Origin: Cyclobacterium sp.
GTDB lineage: Bacteria; Bacteroidota; Bacteroidia; Cytophagales; Cyclobacteriaceae
Length of the DNA: 64,000 bases
Direction: 5' to 3'
Assembly: GCF_014762705.1 (NCBI RefSeq)
Contig: NZ_JABURL010000068.1
Span: 1-64,000, forward strand
This document shows, in pieces, positions 51,596 to 61,299 of this stretch. How positions within the stretch are numbered: the first letter of the stretch is position 1; every line of letters starts with the position of its first letter. The notes under the pieces were generated by a model, which was not told the origin of the DNA, did not search any database, and was given only the letters and a program-made list of their open reading frames with translations. Position numbers and translations under genes: made by a program.

Positions 51596-54500
51596 ATGCA
51601 GCTTTCCAAACTAGAGATTAGAGGCTTTAAAAGTTTCGGTGACAAGGTATTGATCCATTTTGATAAGGGTATCACCGGTATTGTTGGGCCAAATGGTTGC
51701 GGGAAATCAAATGTGGTAGATGCTATCCGCTGGGTTTTGGGCGAGCAAAAAACCAGGATGCTCCGTTCCGACAAGATGGAAAATGTCATTTTTAACGGAA
51801 CAAAAAACCGCAAACCACTGAACATGGCAGAAGTCTCCCTGACTTTTGAGAACACCAAAAACCTACTGCCCACAGAATACACCCATGTAACCATAACCAG
51901 AAGGTACTACCGCTCTGGTGAAAGTGAATACTTGCTCAACGGAGTCACCTGCCGCTTGAAGGACATTACCAACCTTTTTCTGGATACTGGCATCAACTCC
52001 AATAGCTATGCCATCATCGAATTGAAAATGATCGATGAACTGCTCAACGATAAAAACAATTCCAGACGGGATTTATTTGAGGAGGCAGCAGGAATATCCA
52101 AGTTTAAAACCCGGAAAAAAGAGACTTTAAGAAAATTAGAGGATACCGATGCGGACCTGGACCGCGTTGAAGACCTCTTGTTTGAAATAGAAAAAAACCT
52201 CAAATCCCTGGAAAAGCAAGCCAGACAGGCGGTTCGCTATTTCGAACTAAAAAAAGAATACAAATCTCTGAGCATCGCCCTTGCAAAAAAGGGAGTGAAA
52301 GACCATAGGGACACCCTTATCAGTCTCAATCAAAAATTAGAAGCAGAAAGTGACCAAAAAGTACAACTGAATTCAGCCATTGCAGCAAAGGAGGCAGCCC
52401 TGGAAGCATTAAAATCGGGCATGGTGAATAAGGAAAAGCTACTGTCCACCCGGCAAAAAACACTCAATGAACATGTGCTGAAAATCCGTCAGTTTGAAAG
52501 CGATAAAAAAATAAAAAACGAACGACTGCGCTTTCTTCAGGATAAATCAGAGCAGCTCAGAACACAAATAGACCAGGACAAAAAAAGCAATGAAAGAGCG
52601 GGGTTTAGTATTAAATCTTTGGAGCAGGAAAAACAGGTTGCCGAGAAGCTGATTGCAGAAAAAGAACAACTGGTTCAGGAACTGAAAGCGGTCTATGAAG
52701 AAAAAAAACTACAGCATGGCAGCTATCAGGAAAAACAAAAAGTCCTGCAAAGCAACTATTCCCGAAAAAGGGATGAGATGTATCAGCTCAGTAAGAATCA
52801 GGAAATAAAACAAATCCAACTCAACAGCCTGAAACAGGAGTTGGAAAAAACCGCCACGGATGACAGTAGCCAGGTGGAAAATCTGGCTGGATTTACCGAG
52901 AGTTTGAAAGCAATCCAGGATCAATTGGACAAAGAAAACCGGGAATTACGGCAAATAAAGGCTGAGGAAGAAAGTCATCAGCTGAAATTGGAAGAAGCCA
53001 CCCGTACCCTGGACCTTATACGTGATGAATCGACCCAGATCAACAGGAAGCTGGATGCCAAAAGTAATGAGTTTCAACTCACCAAGTCCCTGGTAGACAA
53101 CCTGGAAGGATTTCCGGAGGCCATTAAATTTTTAAAGAAAAACAGCAACTGGGGCAAAAACAAACCTCTGCTTTCGGATATATTGACAACTGATGAGAAG
53201 TACCGCGTCACCATAGAAAATTTTCTGGAAAACTACATGAATTACTATGTGGTTGAAACAGAAAAGGAAGCCATAGAAGCCGTAAAATTATTGAGTGATG
53301 CAGGGAAGGGAAAGGCACATTTTTTTATTTTGGACAGGTTTGAAAAATTCCGACCTTCTCAGAACAAACTGTTCTCAGACGCAGTGGCCGCCACTGAGAT
53401 TATTGAATATGATGGTAAATACGCACCACTTGTAGCCTATCTCCTGGACGATGTATATATTTTTAATGGTGATATCCATCAGGTTCCCAAAACACAGGAA
53501 GCGATTTTTATTACAGAAAGCGGTAAATTTATAGACCGTCAATTCACCATTTCGGGCGGATCTGTTGGCCTGTTTGAAGGCAAAAGGATAGGAAGGGCCA
53601 AAAATCTGGAGAAATTGGACAAAGAAATCAAGTCCCTGCAAAAAAAGATCACTGAGGTCCGAACCAATTTGGATAAAAAAGCAGCAGAGGTTTCTAAATT
53701 AAAAGCACTTAATTTCAAGCAGCCCCTTGAGGAAAAACAAAAAATTGTCAATGAACTGAACCAGGAGCACATCTCTTTAAAAACCAAAAAGGAGCAATTG
53801 GCAGAAATGCTTTCCTCCAATGCCAACAAAAAAGAGGACATCCAGGAAAAACTTTATCAGCTATCCGAAGAATTAGAGGCGTTGGTACCGCAGCTTGCCA
53901 ATCAAAAGGAGGATTTTGCCGATCTTGAGGAAGAAATCAACGAAATAAACCTGGCCTTACAGGAAGCTGCCGAAGATCTCTCCCTCCGCTCTTCTCAATA
54001 CAATGAGGAGAATATTCAATATCACCAACACCTGAATAAATTACAAAGCATCGAGCAGGAAATAGGTTTCAAACAAAGTACTTATGAAAACAGCAAGGAA
54101 CGCATAGAAACCGCTCAACTCGAGATGGGTCGCACAGATCAGGAAATCAAATCGTTGATTGACAATAATGAAATCAAAGATGATGAGCTCATCGAACTAT
54201 ATGGAGAAAAAGAAGATATAGAAGAAGGAGTCAATGAGGCGGAAAAAGACTACTACGCTGTTCGGGGAGAAATCGATGAAGTAGAAAAATCCATTAGAGA
54301 AATCCAGAAACGCAAAGAACAGGTAGATAGCCTGGTGATGGAATTGCAGCAGGCAGCCAATGAAATCAATCTCAAGCTCAACGGTTTAAAAGAGAGATTA
54401 AGTGTGGAGTTTGAAATTGACCTGGATCAACTGATGCAGGATGATCCGGAACCGGATGCGCAATTTGAAGGAAAGGATGAGGCCTTCATCAAAGAAGAGG

Positions 54501-55156
54501 TCAGCAAAGTCAAGCAAAAGCTTGAAAGAATGGGACCGGTAAATCCCATGGCCATGGAAGCTTATGATGAAATTAAAGAAAGACATACCTTTATTACGGA
54601 ACAAAGAGATGATTTGCAAAAAGCAAAAGCATCTTTGGTGACCACCATTAACGAAATCGACCAGGTGGCCCGGGAGACATTCCTGGATGCCTTTGACAAA
54701 ATAAAAACCAATTTCGTCAAAGTATTCAGGTCGCTTTTTACAGAAGAGGATGATTGTGACCTCAAATTGGCAGATCCGGATTTACCATTGGAAAGCAGCA
54801 TAGAAATCATTGCCAAACCAAAGGGAAAAAGGCCTTTATCCATCAACCAGCTATCGGGAGGAGAAAAAACGCTGACTGCTACTTCTCTGCTATTCTCCAT
54901 CTACCTTCTGAAACCAGCTCCCTTTTGTATTTTTGATGAGGTGGATGCTCCTCTTGATGATGCCAATATTGATAAATTCAATCAAATCATTCAGAAATTC
55001 TCCAATGAATCCCAATTCATCATCGTCACACACAATAAACGAACGATGGCAAGTACAGACATCATCTATGGCATTACCATGATAGAAGCTGGAATTTCAA
55101 GAGTGGTGCCTGTGGATTTGCGGGAACTTGTAGAGAATGACGGTGAAGAGATATAA
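51596..55156 (+). CDS. smc: chromosome segregation protein SMC
   Basis: 1186 residues, full length. Walker A GPNGCGKSNVVDAIRW lies near residues 32-47 and the Q-loop region follows. Two long coiled coils flank a hinge at about 505-670 (FPEAIKFLKKN, LLSDILTTDEKYR, ISGGSVGLFEGK). The C-terminal head has the ABC signature LSGGEKTLTATSLLFSIYL and Walker B PFCIFDEVDAPLDDANID. It forms the ATP-driven condensin that organises the chromosome, normally with ScpA and ScpB, which are not in the window. Its stop codon lies at the edge of the terminator of the opposing sulfur operon. Confidence 0.98.
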   Translation: MQLSKLEIRGFKSFGDKVLIHFDKGITGIVGPNGCGKSNVVDAIRWVLGEQKTRMLRSDKMENVIFNGTKNRKPLNMAEVSLTFENTKNLLPTEYTHVTITRRYYRSGESEYLLNGVTCRLKDITNLFLDTGINSNSYAIIELKMIDELLNDKNNSRRDLFEEAAGISKFKTRKKETLRKLEDTDADLDRVEDLLFEIEKNLKSLEKQARQAVRYFELKKEYKSLSIALAKKGVKDHRDTLISLNQKLEAESDQKVQLNSAIAAKEAALEALKSGMVNKEKLLSTRQKTLNEHVLKIRQFESDKKIKNERLRFLQDKSEQLRTQIDQDKKSNERAGFSIKSLEQEKQVAEKLIAEKEQLVQELKAVYEEKKLQHGSYQEKQKVLQSNYSRKRDEMYQLSKNQEIKQIQLNSLKQELEKTATDDSSQVENLAGFTESLKAIQDQLDKENRELRQIKAEEESHQLKLEEATRTLDLIRDESTQINRKLDAKSNEFQLTKSLVDNLEGFPEAIKFLKKNSNWGKNKPLLSDILTTDEKYRVTIENFLENYMNYYVVETEKEAIEAVKLLSDAGKGKAHFFILDRFEKFRPSQNKLFSDAVAATEIIEYDGKYAPLVAYLLDDVYIFNGDIHQVPKTQEAIFITESGKFIDRQFTISGGSVGLFEGKRIGRAKNLEKLDKEIKSLQKKITEVRTNLDKKAAEVSKLKALNFKQPLEEKQKIVNELNQEHISLKTKKEQLAEMLSSNANKKEDIQEKLYQLSEELEALVPQLANQKEDFADLEEEINEINLALQEAAEDLSLRSSQYNEENIQYHQHLNKLQSIEQEIGFKQSTYENSKERIETAQLEMGRTDQEIKSLIDNNEIKDDELIELYGEKEDIEEGVNEAEKDYYAVRGEIDEVEKSIREIQKRKEQVDSLVMELQQAANEINLKLNGLKERLSVEFEIDLDQLMQDDPEPDAQFEGKDEAFIKEEVSKVKQKLERMGPVNPMAMEAYDEIKERHTFITEQRDDLQKAKASLVTTINEIDQVARETFLDAFDKIKTNFVKVFRSLFTEEDDCDLKLADPDLPLESSIEIIAKPKGKRPLSINQLSGGEKTLTATSLLFSIYLLKPAPFCIFDEVDAPLDDANIDKFNQIIQKFSNESQFIIVTHNKRTMASTDIIYGITMIEAGISRVVPVDLRELVENDGEEI

Positions 55157-55187
55157 AAAAACCGGGCCACGATGGAAAATGGCCCGG
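55156..55187 (-). terminator. intrinsic terminator of the sulfur operon
   Basis: Perfect 8-bp GC stem CCGGGCCA/TGGCCCGG (55162-55169 with 55180-55187). On the minus strand it is followed by T7. Its T-tract abuts the smc stop codon (55154-55156). Confidence 0.8.
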
Positions 55188-55210
55188 AAAATATCAATAA
55201 TTGAAAAGAA

Positions 55211-55699
55211 TCAGTTGGGTAATTTATCGGCAAATTTACCATATACCCAGGTTCCTGCAATGGCACTTAGCAAGGTAACAGCCACCACAGAGAATCCTGA
55301 TCCGATTTGTGCAAACAACGGCCCGGGACAAGCTCCGGTCAGGGCCCAACCCAAGCCGAAAATAAATCCTCCAATAATCTGCCCTTTCCTGAATTCCTTA
55401 TCCGCAATCTTGATTGGTTCACCACCAAGAGTTTTGATGCCAAATCTTTTGATCAATTGAATTGAGATAAGACCTACCAAAATGGCGGACCCTATTACCC
55501 CATACATGAAAAATGACTGTAACCTGAACATCTCCTGAATACGAAACCAGGATATGACTTCGGCTTTGACAAATACTATCCCAAACAAAACACCCACAAT
55601 CAGGTACCTCATTAGTTTCCAACCGGACTCACCGGATTTCCCCATATTGGGGGCTTCACACTCCACCGGATTGGATTCGATTTTTTCCTTTACTTTCAT
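55211..55699 (-). CDS. YeeE/YedE-family half-transporter (C-terminal half type)
   Basis: 162 residues, four membrane spans, with the conserved Cys motif TGACPGPLFAQIGSG and GWALTGACPG. The single-chain YeeE thiosulfate transporter has about 350 residues. Here the protein is half-size and pairs with the gene 38 bases upstream. A role in import of a small sulfur compound into the cytosol is inferred from the family and from the adjacent persulfide-dioxygenase-like gene. Last gene of the minus-strand operon. Confidence 0.85.
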   Translation of the reverse strand: MKVKEKIESNPVECEAPNMGKSGESGWKLMRYLIVGVLFGIVFVKAEVISWFRIQEMFRLQSFFMYGVIGSAILVGLISIQLIKRFGIKTLGGEPIKIADKEFRKGQIIGGFIFGLGWALTGACPGPLFAQIGSGFSVVAVTLLSAIAGTWVYGKFADKLPN

Positions 55700-55737
55700 A
55701 ATATGTTGATTTGAAATGTAATCCTATTTCATTTTTT

Positions 55738-56328
55738 TTATAACCCGACCCATTGCATGATATAGGGAAGCAACAAATGGGTCATCACAAATCCGCCAAG
55801 CATAAAGAAGATTGTGGCAACCAGTGAAGGCCATTGAAGGTTACTGATACCCATGATGGCATGCCCTGAAGTACAGCCTCCGGCATAACGCGTCCCAAAA
55901 CCTACCAGAAAACCGCCGATCACAAAAAAGAACAAGCCTTTTAAGGTGAATAAGTTGCTCCAGCTAAAGATATCTGCGGGTAGCAAATTTCTGAAATCAG
56001 TGATTCCCAATTGTATCAGGTCCTGCTGGGTACTTTCTGCCAGCACTATGGCATCCGGATTGGAAAGAAATACGGAGGCGATTACTCCACCCAGGAATAT
56101 ACCTGCTACAAATAGGATATTCCATATTTCCTTTTTCCAGTCATACTGGAAAAAAGGGATTTTGGCTGGTATACAGGCTGCGCAGGCATGCCGCAAAGAG
56201 GAGCTGATGCCGAAGGATTTATTTCCGATGATCAATAACGCAGGCACGGTCAACCCTATCAAGGGGCCGGCTACATACCATGGCCAGGGTTGGCTGATCC
56301 AATCTATTAATTGTTCCATTTTTTTCAC
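55738..56328 (-). CDS. YeeE/YedE-family half-transporter (N-terminal half type)
   Basis: 196 residues, about five spans, with the YeeE Cys motif [13 protein letters not shown] and a second Cys pair in [11 protein letters not shown]. The motif Cys is thought to relay thiosulfate or another sulfur anion through the channel. It probably forms a heteromer with the next gene (38 bases). The gap of 146 bases upstream to the MBL/rhodanese gene contains no recognised promoter. Confidence 0.87.
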   Translation of the reverse strand: MKKMEQLIDWISQPWPWYVAGPLIGLTVPALLIIGNKSFGISSSLRHACAACIPAKIPFFQYDWKKEIWNILFVAGIFLGGVIASVFLSNPDAIVLAESTQQDLIQLGITDFRNLLPADIFSWSNLFTLKGLFFFVIGGFLVGFGTRYAGGCTSGHAIMGISNLQWPSLVATIFFMLGGFVMTHLLLPYIMQWVGL

Positions 56329-56474
56329 TTTGTTTTATTTTTTTTAATCTATCATTAATGTTAACAGGAAATTCGCTCAGATTTATCCATTTGATGCTGT
56401 CTCTTTTGGTTGAGGGTTATAAAAATGGCAGGAAGCCAGGTCCTGCCATTAACCAACACATCAACCAAAATAGC

Positions 56475-57896
56475 TCACAATAAAGTCGTAGGACAAACGT
56501 AATCGCTCACCGCAAACTTACCTGATGCTTTTATAGCGTCAAAACCACCTTGAATATCCACCAGATTATCGTAGCCCCTGGCCCTTAATACAGAGTTGAA
56601 AATCATGGAACGATACCCGCCAGCACAGTGCACATAGTAGGGCTTTTCTTTGTCGATTTCGGCCATGTGTTCATTGATGTAATCCAGCGGTAAGTTCTCC
56701 GCACCAATCAGGTGTTCGCTTTGATGCTCACTGGCCTTTCTCACATCTAAAATTTTTAAATCCTTAACCTTAGCAACCAGGGATGCCAATTCGTCAACAG
56801 ATATCATTGAAATGGTGTCTATATCCCTACCGGACTTTTTCCAGGCAGCTATTCCCCCTTTCAAATAACCAATTGCATGGTCATATCCAACCCTTGCCAG
56901 TCGGGTAATGACTTCCTCTTCCCTACCCTTATCGGCTACTACCAGAATTTCTTGCTTCACATCCGGAATCAATGTTCCTACCCAAACGGCAAAGCTGCCA
57001 TCAATACCAATATTAATGGCATTGGGGATAAAACCTTTGGCAAATTGTTCAGGAGCCCGGGTATCCAACACAACAGCCCCTGTTTCATTGGCTGCAGCTT
57101 CAAATGCACCAGGAGACAAAGCCTGTTGCCCCCTGTCCAATACCGTATCAATACTGTCATATCCCTGGATGTTCATCAAAACATTTTGCGGGAAATAGGC
57201 TGGTGGAGGCGTGAGACCGGTAAGCACCTCTTTAATAAAAGCTTCCTTACTCATTGCCTGCAACGCGTAGTTGGTTTTCTTTTGGTTTCCAAGGGTATCA
57301 CTGGTCTCCTTACTCATATTTTTGCCACAAGCACTTCCAGCTCCATGAGCTGGATATACTATCAGGTGATCCGGCAGGGGCATTATTTTTTCCCTTAAGG
57401 AATCATACAAATGCGCTGCAAGCTTTTCCTGTGTCAGGTCTTTGATTACCTTTTGCGCAAGATCTGGTCTGCCCACATCTCCAATAAACAAGGTATCGCC
57501 AGTGAATAAAGCCACTTCTTTTCCTGCCTCGTCTGACAATAAAAAGACAGCACTCTCCATCGTATGTCCCGGGGTATGAATTACTTTCACAGTAGCTCCC
57601 CCCAATTGGAATTCCTGACCATCCCTGGCAACAATGGCATCAAAACCCAAAGCCATTTCAGTAGGCCCAAATACGATCTTTGCCCCGGTTTTAGCAGACA
57701 AATCCTGATGCCCGGAGACAAAATCAGCATGAAAATGGGTCTCAAATATATATTTGATGGTAGCCCCATTCCTTTCGGCCTTATCCATATAAGGCTGTAC
57801 CTCCCGAAGGGGATCCACTATGGCTGCTTCCCCATTCGACTCAATATAGTAGGCTCCCTGAGCCAGACAACCGGTATAAATTTGTTCTATTTTCAT
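56475..57896 (-). CDS. MBL-fold / double-rhodanese protein (persulfide dioxygenase-like)
   Basis: 473 residues. THFHAD at 53-58, HTPGHTMES, FTGDTLFIGDVGRPD and YPAHGAGSACGK mark the ETHE1-like metallo-beta-lactamase part. The first rhodanese domain (VVLDTRAPEQF) has no Cys in its loop (VVADKGREE). The second (KILDVRKASEH) has the active loop HCAGGYRS. It probably oxidises glutathione persulfide and transfers sulfur. The architecture is the same as at 20847-22229, but the sequence is clearly different, so the two are paralogs and not a recent duplication. Context: rhodanese gene upstream, YeeE/YedE pair downstream. Confidence 0.93.
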   Translation of the reverse strand: MKIEQIYTGCLAQGAYYIESNGEAAIVDPLREVQPYMDKAERNGATIKYIFETHFHADFVSGHQDLSAKTGAKIVFGPTEMALGFDAIVARDGQEFQLGGATVKVIHTPGHTMESAVFLLSDEAGKEVALFTGDTLFIGDVGRPDLAQKVIKDLTQEKLAAHLYDSLREKIMPLPDHLIVYPAHGAGSACGKNMSKETSDTLGNQKKTNYALQAMSKEAFIKEVLTGLTPPPAYFPQNVLMNIQGYDSIDTVLDRGQQALSPGAFEAAANETGAVVLDTRAPEQFAKGFIPNAINIGIDGSFAVWVGTLIPDVKQEILVVADKGREEEVITRLARVGYDHAIGYLKGGIAAWKKSGRDIDTISMISVDELASLVAKVKDLKILDVRKASEHQSEHLIGAENLPLDYINEHMAEIDKEKPYYVHCAGGYRSMIFNSVLRARGYDNLVDIQGGFDAIKASGKFAVSDYVCPTTLL

Positions 57897-57975
57897 AGGT
57901 AGTATGATTAATGATTGGTGTACAAATTAAAGTACTTTTGACAAGGCTCAATAGGACTTTGGTCACACAGGAATT

Positions 57976-58302
57976 TTAATAGGGCCAGGAAATGATCCCA
58001 CCTGCCAGGTTATATACCTTTTCAAAACCTAAATCTGCCATCATCGCACAGGCATGGCCACTTCTGTTTCCACTCCTGCAATACAGGTAATAAGACTTGT
58101 CTTTAGGAAGGTTCTGGACTTGCTTCTTAAAATCTGAGGACATCATATCCAGGTTCCTGGCTTTGGGTAACTTCCCCTGGTTAAATTCCCCTGCCGTTCT
58201 AACATCAATGACAACAGCATCCTTATCCTGGATACCCTGGTGAAAGTCTTCAGCACCGAGATCTGAATACTGCTTAATTTGCTTATGAAAGAGATTGAAC
58301 AT
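57976..58302 (-). CDS. single-domain rhodanese
   Basis: 108 residues: VVIDVRTAGEFNQGKLPKA, then the active-site loop YCRSGNRSG with catalytic Cys, then GFEKVYNLAGGIISW. A cytosolic sulfane-sulfur transferase without signal peptide. It is the first gene of the minus-strand sulfur operon, 79 bases before the MBL/rhodanese gene, with a -7 box 25 bases upstream of its ATG. Confidence 0.93.
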   Translation of the reverse strand: MFNLFHKQIKQYSDLGAEDFHQGIQDKDAVVIDVRTAGEFNQGKLPKARNLDMMSSDFKKQVQNLPKDKSYYLYCRSGNRSGHACAMMADLGFEKVYNLAGGIISWPY

Positions 58303-58327
58303 TTTTTTCTTTTGTTAAGTGACACAA

Positions 58328-58335
58328 CAAAAGTA
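58328..58335 (-). promoter_or_regulatory. -7 box (TACTTTTG) of the sulfur operon
   Basis: Perfect TAnnTTTG on the minus strand, 25 bases before the rhodanese ATG, no TTG at -33. Confidence 0.45.
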
Positions 58336-58386
58336 GGGTAAGAAAAAAGGAGAAAAAGTAATTTTTATCACATTACCCGCAAAGGC

Positions 58387-58416
58387 AAAAAAAAAGCCAT
58401 CCAAATGGACGGCTTT
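58387..58416 (-). terminator. intrinsic terminator of the ExbB/ExbD operon
   Basis: Minus-strand stem AAAGCC-G-TCC with GGA-T-GGCTTT (58407-58416 and 58393-58402, one mismatch) followed by a run of T, 28 bases after the last ExbD stop. Confidence 0.87.
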
Positions 58417-58443
58417 CAATGATTTTATCAATATAACTCAAGG

Positions 58444-58908
58444 TCAGTTGTTTTCGACCCTGCCTACAGATGCATACATCAATTTCCTGGCATCCGCTTC
58501 TCTCAATTCAAACTGAATATCACTAATGGGACCCATTTTTACATCTCTATCAGCTTTAAGAGAAATCCATATTTGGTCTCTCTCTGCCTCGGAAAGGTTA
58601 TCTTTTTCCTGGTTTACCCAAAGCACGATATCAGAGGTATTGATCAAAACATCATTTGCCTGGATCCTTGGTTCTGAACCATACATGGAAGTATTCTTAG
58701 GTTTACCCACGTACAAATAGGAAATCAGTGTCTTTTTCTGAATCTTTTGAAGCTGGGTAGCCTGAGGAATCTTTTGTTCTACCAAAATCTCCTGCTCTCT
58801 CAATACCGTTGTCACCATAAAAAAGAACAACAACATAAAGATAATATCGGGAAGAGCTGAGGTAGGAATATTGGTTTCCGCTTTGGTTTTCTTTTTAAAC
58901 TTTGACAT
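58444..58908 (-). CDS. exbD: ExbD/TolR-family protein (second copy)
   Basis: 154 residues. One N-terminal span contains the functional Asp (TSALPDIIFMLLFFFMVTT). The rest is a periplasmic ExbD-type domain, with ILVEQKIPQATQLQ and ISLKADRDVKMGPISDI. It uses the proton gradient with ExbB to energise TonB-dependent receptors or Tol functions. It is two bases after the other ExbD gene. Paired, non-identical ExbD proteins are the rule in Bacteroidota. Confidence 0.93.
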   Translation of the reverse strand: MSKFKKKTKAETNIPTSALPDIIFMLLFFFMVTTVLREQEILVEQKIPQATQLQKIQKKTLISYLYVGKPKNTSMYGSEPRIQANDVLINTSDIVLWVNQEKDNLSEAERDQIWISLKADRDVKMGPISDIQFELREADARKLMYASVGRVENN

Positions 58909-58910
58909 AA

Positions 58911-59546
58911 TTAGCTTCCGATTTTATCAGGTTCTGCGATAGAGATGGCCATAGGTATACCTTCCTTACCTCTGTCCAGCAGTTCTTGTTCAGCAGCTGT
59001 CTGACCAGATAAGGCGCGGTATTCTTCCCCGGAAAGACCGACCCGCTCACCATAAATTTCAAAATATGCTTTTTTCACCTCATCCAGAACCTCCAGGTAG
59101 GTCTCATAACTGGTACCTCTATTGGTCTTGATTGAAATTACTGCACCTCCGGACATCGGGTGATCAGAAGATTCCGGGCTTTGGTCAGCCATACCTTTCA
59201 AAGAAGGCGGAAGGCTGTTAAACAGAGCTACTGCATCCTCATCCGGATTTCCAAAATTCAGCACAAAGCTTTTGATTTCGTCAGATAGTCCATCTGTACT
59301 GTTGCGAAATTCACCTTCAATCAAAAGATCATCATTCAGGTTGATCAAAATATTGAAAATGTTTCGTTCGTTCAATTCCACCTCCGGTGGTGGCTGATTC
59401 GGATCCTTTTTAGGAGGAAGGATATTCATGATACCCTTATCCGAAGCGATTGTCGTGGTTACGAGAAAGAAGATAAGCAACAAGAAGGCGATGTCTGCCA
59501 TCGATCCTGCATTTACCTCCTGACTCATTCTACCTCTCTTGCCCAT
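58911..59546 (-). CDS. exbD: ExbD/TolR-family protein (first copy, with periplasmic insert)
   Basis: 211 residues. The span with functional Asp is SMADIAFLLLIFFLVTT. The periplasmic domain is longer than in E. coli ExbD (about 141 residues in total) owing to an insert at about 70-130 (DGLSDEIKSFVLNFGNPDED and neighbours). It then resumes with AVISIKTNRGTSYETYLEVLDEV. It is two bases after the small membrane protein gene and two before the next exbD, so it is tightly co-translated. Confidence 0.92.
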   Translation of the reverse strand: MGKRGRMSQEVNAGSMADIAFLLLIFFLVTTTIASDKGIMNILPPKKDPNQPPPEVELNERNIFNILINLNDDLLIEGEFRNSTDGLSDEIKSFVLNFGNPDEDAVALFNSLPPSLKGMADQSPESSDHPMSGGAVISIKTNRGTSYETYLEVLDEVKKAYFEIYGERVGLSGEEYRALSGQTAAEQELLDRGKEGIPMAISIAEPDKIGS

Positions 59547-59548
59547 AA

Positions 59549-59878
59549 TTACTTGACTATTTTAGTGATTTCTGTGACTACAATCCCAAAGATTGCAAGT
59601 ATGGCAAGCGCATACACAGTAATAAGCACGCCACCTACCATTTTCGCTCCCTCAGGTGTAATGTTAAAGGGATCTGCAGCATACTTGGCAGCAATATCAC
59701 CACTAGCAGTGCTGTAGGCAATACCAAACAAAGCACCAATGACTACCACACCAATGACTGTTTTCAACAGACTCTTGGGGTTATCAAAGGACTTGATCAA
59801 AGGCATAAGTATAGCAAACACTGCTCCTATGATGATCAGCAAGTACCCTGCATATAAGAATATATCAGTAGTATCCAT
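59549..59878 (-). CDS. small three-span membrane protein of the ExbB/ExbD operon
   Basis: 109 residues with three hydrophobic spans (YAGYLLIIIGAVFAILMPLI, TVIGVVVIGALFGIAYS, VLITVYALAILAIFGIVV). It has no enzymatic motif. A gene of this size regularly sits between exbB and exbD in Bacteroidota. It is probably a structural part of the energising complex, but its role is not established. Confidence 0.85.
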   Translation of the reverse strand: MDTTDIFLYAGYLLIIIGAVFAILMPLIKSFDNPKSLLKTVIGVVVIGALFGIAYSTASGDIAAKYAADPFNITPEGAKMVGGVLITVYALAILAIFGIVVTEITKIVK

Positions 59879-59937
59879 TTTATCTTAAATCTAAAGTGAA
59901 ATAAATCATTTATTGGGTTAAAACAAAATGACCAGAA

Positions 59938-60750
59938 TTACCTGGTCAATTTATGCTTCACCAAAATGTCTACTAAGCTGATAGACGCATCTTCCATATC
60001 ATTCACGATAGAATCGATTTTCGCCACACAATAGTTATAGAACAACTGTAGGATAATGGCTACAATCAGACCAGCTACTGTTGTCAAAAGGGCGATTTTG
60101 ATACCACCAGCAACCAATGATGGAGAGATGTCCCCTGCTGCTTCAATTGAATCAAAAGCACCAATCATACCGATTACCGTACCCATGAAACCCAACATAG
60201 GAGCCAGGGAGATAAACAGGGAGATCCATACAAGACCTTTTTCAAGACGGCCCATTTCTACTGAACCATAGGCAATAATGGATTTTTCCACCATATCGAT
60301 TCCTTCAGAATACCGCATCAACCCTTGCGTAAAGATAGAAGCTACAGGGCCTCTGGTGGACTTGGTAACATCCTTAGCGGCCTCAATCCCACCTTCTTCC
60401 AATGCATTTTCTACCTTAGCCAAAAGTTTTTTGGTATTGGTAGTGGATAGATTCAGGGTGATAATTCTTTCCAGGGCAACTGCCAAACCCAAAATCAAAC
60501 ACAACAACACAGGAGTCATGTAGGTAGGATCTCCTTCAATGAACTTGTCTTTAATAACCTGATGAAAAGATTGCTCTTCGGCAACAATTTCATCATCAGT
60601 CATGACTGGTGTTGGATCTGGTTCCGGAGCTGGGGCAGCAGCCTCTTCAGTGGTGTCAGCTTCTGCTTCTTCTGTTTCTTCTTGTGCTTTTGTGATCATC
60701 GGAGAAAATAAAATTCCGAAAAGCATGAACAAAGCGATTAACTTTTTCAT
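59938..60750 (-). CDS. exbB: ExbB/TolQ/MotA-family proton channel protein
   Basis: 270 residues. A signal-like N-terminus (MKKLIALFMLFGILFSPM) is followed by an acidic, Ala/Pro-rich periplasmic stretch to about residue 65 and three spans. The MotA_ExbB domain includes GLVWISLFISLAPMLGFMGTVIGMIGAFD and the last span GGIKIALLTTVAGLIVAIILQL. With the two ExbD proteins it forms the motor that powers TonB, and so potentially receptors such as the SusC in this window. First gene of a four-gene operon closed by a terminator. Confidence 0.94.
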   Translation of the reverse strand: MKKLIALFMLFGILFSPMITKAQEETEEAEADTTEEAAAPAPEPDPTPVMTDDEIVAEEQSFHQVIKDKFIEGDPTYMTPVLLCLILGLAVALERIITLNLSTTNTKKLLAKVENALEEGGIEAAKDVTKSTRGPVASIFTQGLMRYSEGIDMVEKSIIAYGSVEMGRLEKGLVWISLFISLAPMLGFMGTVIGMIGAFDSIEAAGDISPSLVAGGIKIALLTTVAGLIVAIILQLFYNYCVAKIDSIVNDMEDASISLVDILVKHKLTR

Positions 60751-61049
60751 AATGTAGTTTTTAATAGACTTTTAAAGGTTGAACGGTTTCTAAATTCGAA
60801 TTAAGTTTTTAAAGTTATAATTTTTTCAGCTCAAATTGCAAATGAATCCATTATAATTTCTCAGAAAACAATTATTGGGTAAATGATTTTAACAGATTTC
60901 TAATCTATCCCAATGCTTTGGAACCTGTAATTTAATTTACTTCAATGGAAATTGCACTATTTGAGCGGAAAAAATCCAGACAGTATTTCAATTACCGGCT
61001 TTTCCTTTCAAATAAAAGTGATCTTTTATCACTTTTTGCCTGAAATCTG

Positions 61050-61137
61050 CAGAGAGGAAGGGATTCGAACCCTCGATACCCTTTAGGGGTATACACGCTT
61101 TCCAGGCGTGCTCCTTCGACCGCTCGGACACCTCTCT
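61050..61137 (-). tRNA. tRNA-Ser (anticodon GGA)
   Basis: 88 bases on the minus strand. The acceptor stem is AGAGAGG with CCTCTCT and discriminator G at 61050. The D-arm begins TCCGAG. The anticodon arm is CACGC-CTGGAAA-GCGTG with anticodon GGA. A long variable arm (TACCC-CTAAA-GGGTA) marks class II (Ser), and the T-loop is TTCGAAT. CCA is not encoded. It lies alone between exbB and the asparaginase gene. The gap 60751-61049 holds nothing else recognisable. Confidence 0.97.
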
Positions 61138-61299
61138 TTTTGTGTTTTTTTTAATTGTTGCAGCGACAAATAAAATTATAAAATTCAGCCCATGCAAATA
61201 ATTGTCTGCTTTATTATTGAAAAAAAACAGGGTTCGAAAGTATTCTTTTTGCCTATGAAAGCTATGGGATTGATGGTCAAAGCCTTGATTGGCCCTTTT

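Noticed and set aside
61050-61137. Integration hot spot at tRNA-Ser
   Set aside because: No integrase, no repeated tRNA 3' end and no foreign genes were seen on either side.
60988-61197. 69-codon open frame on the minus strand
   Set aside because: It runs through tRNA-Ser and has no family features.
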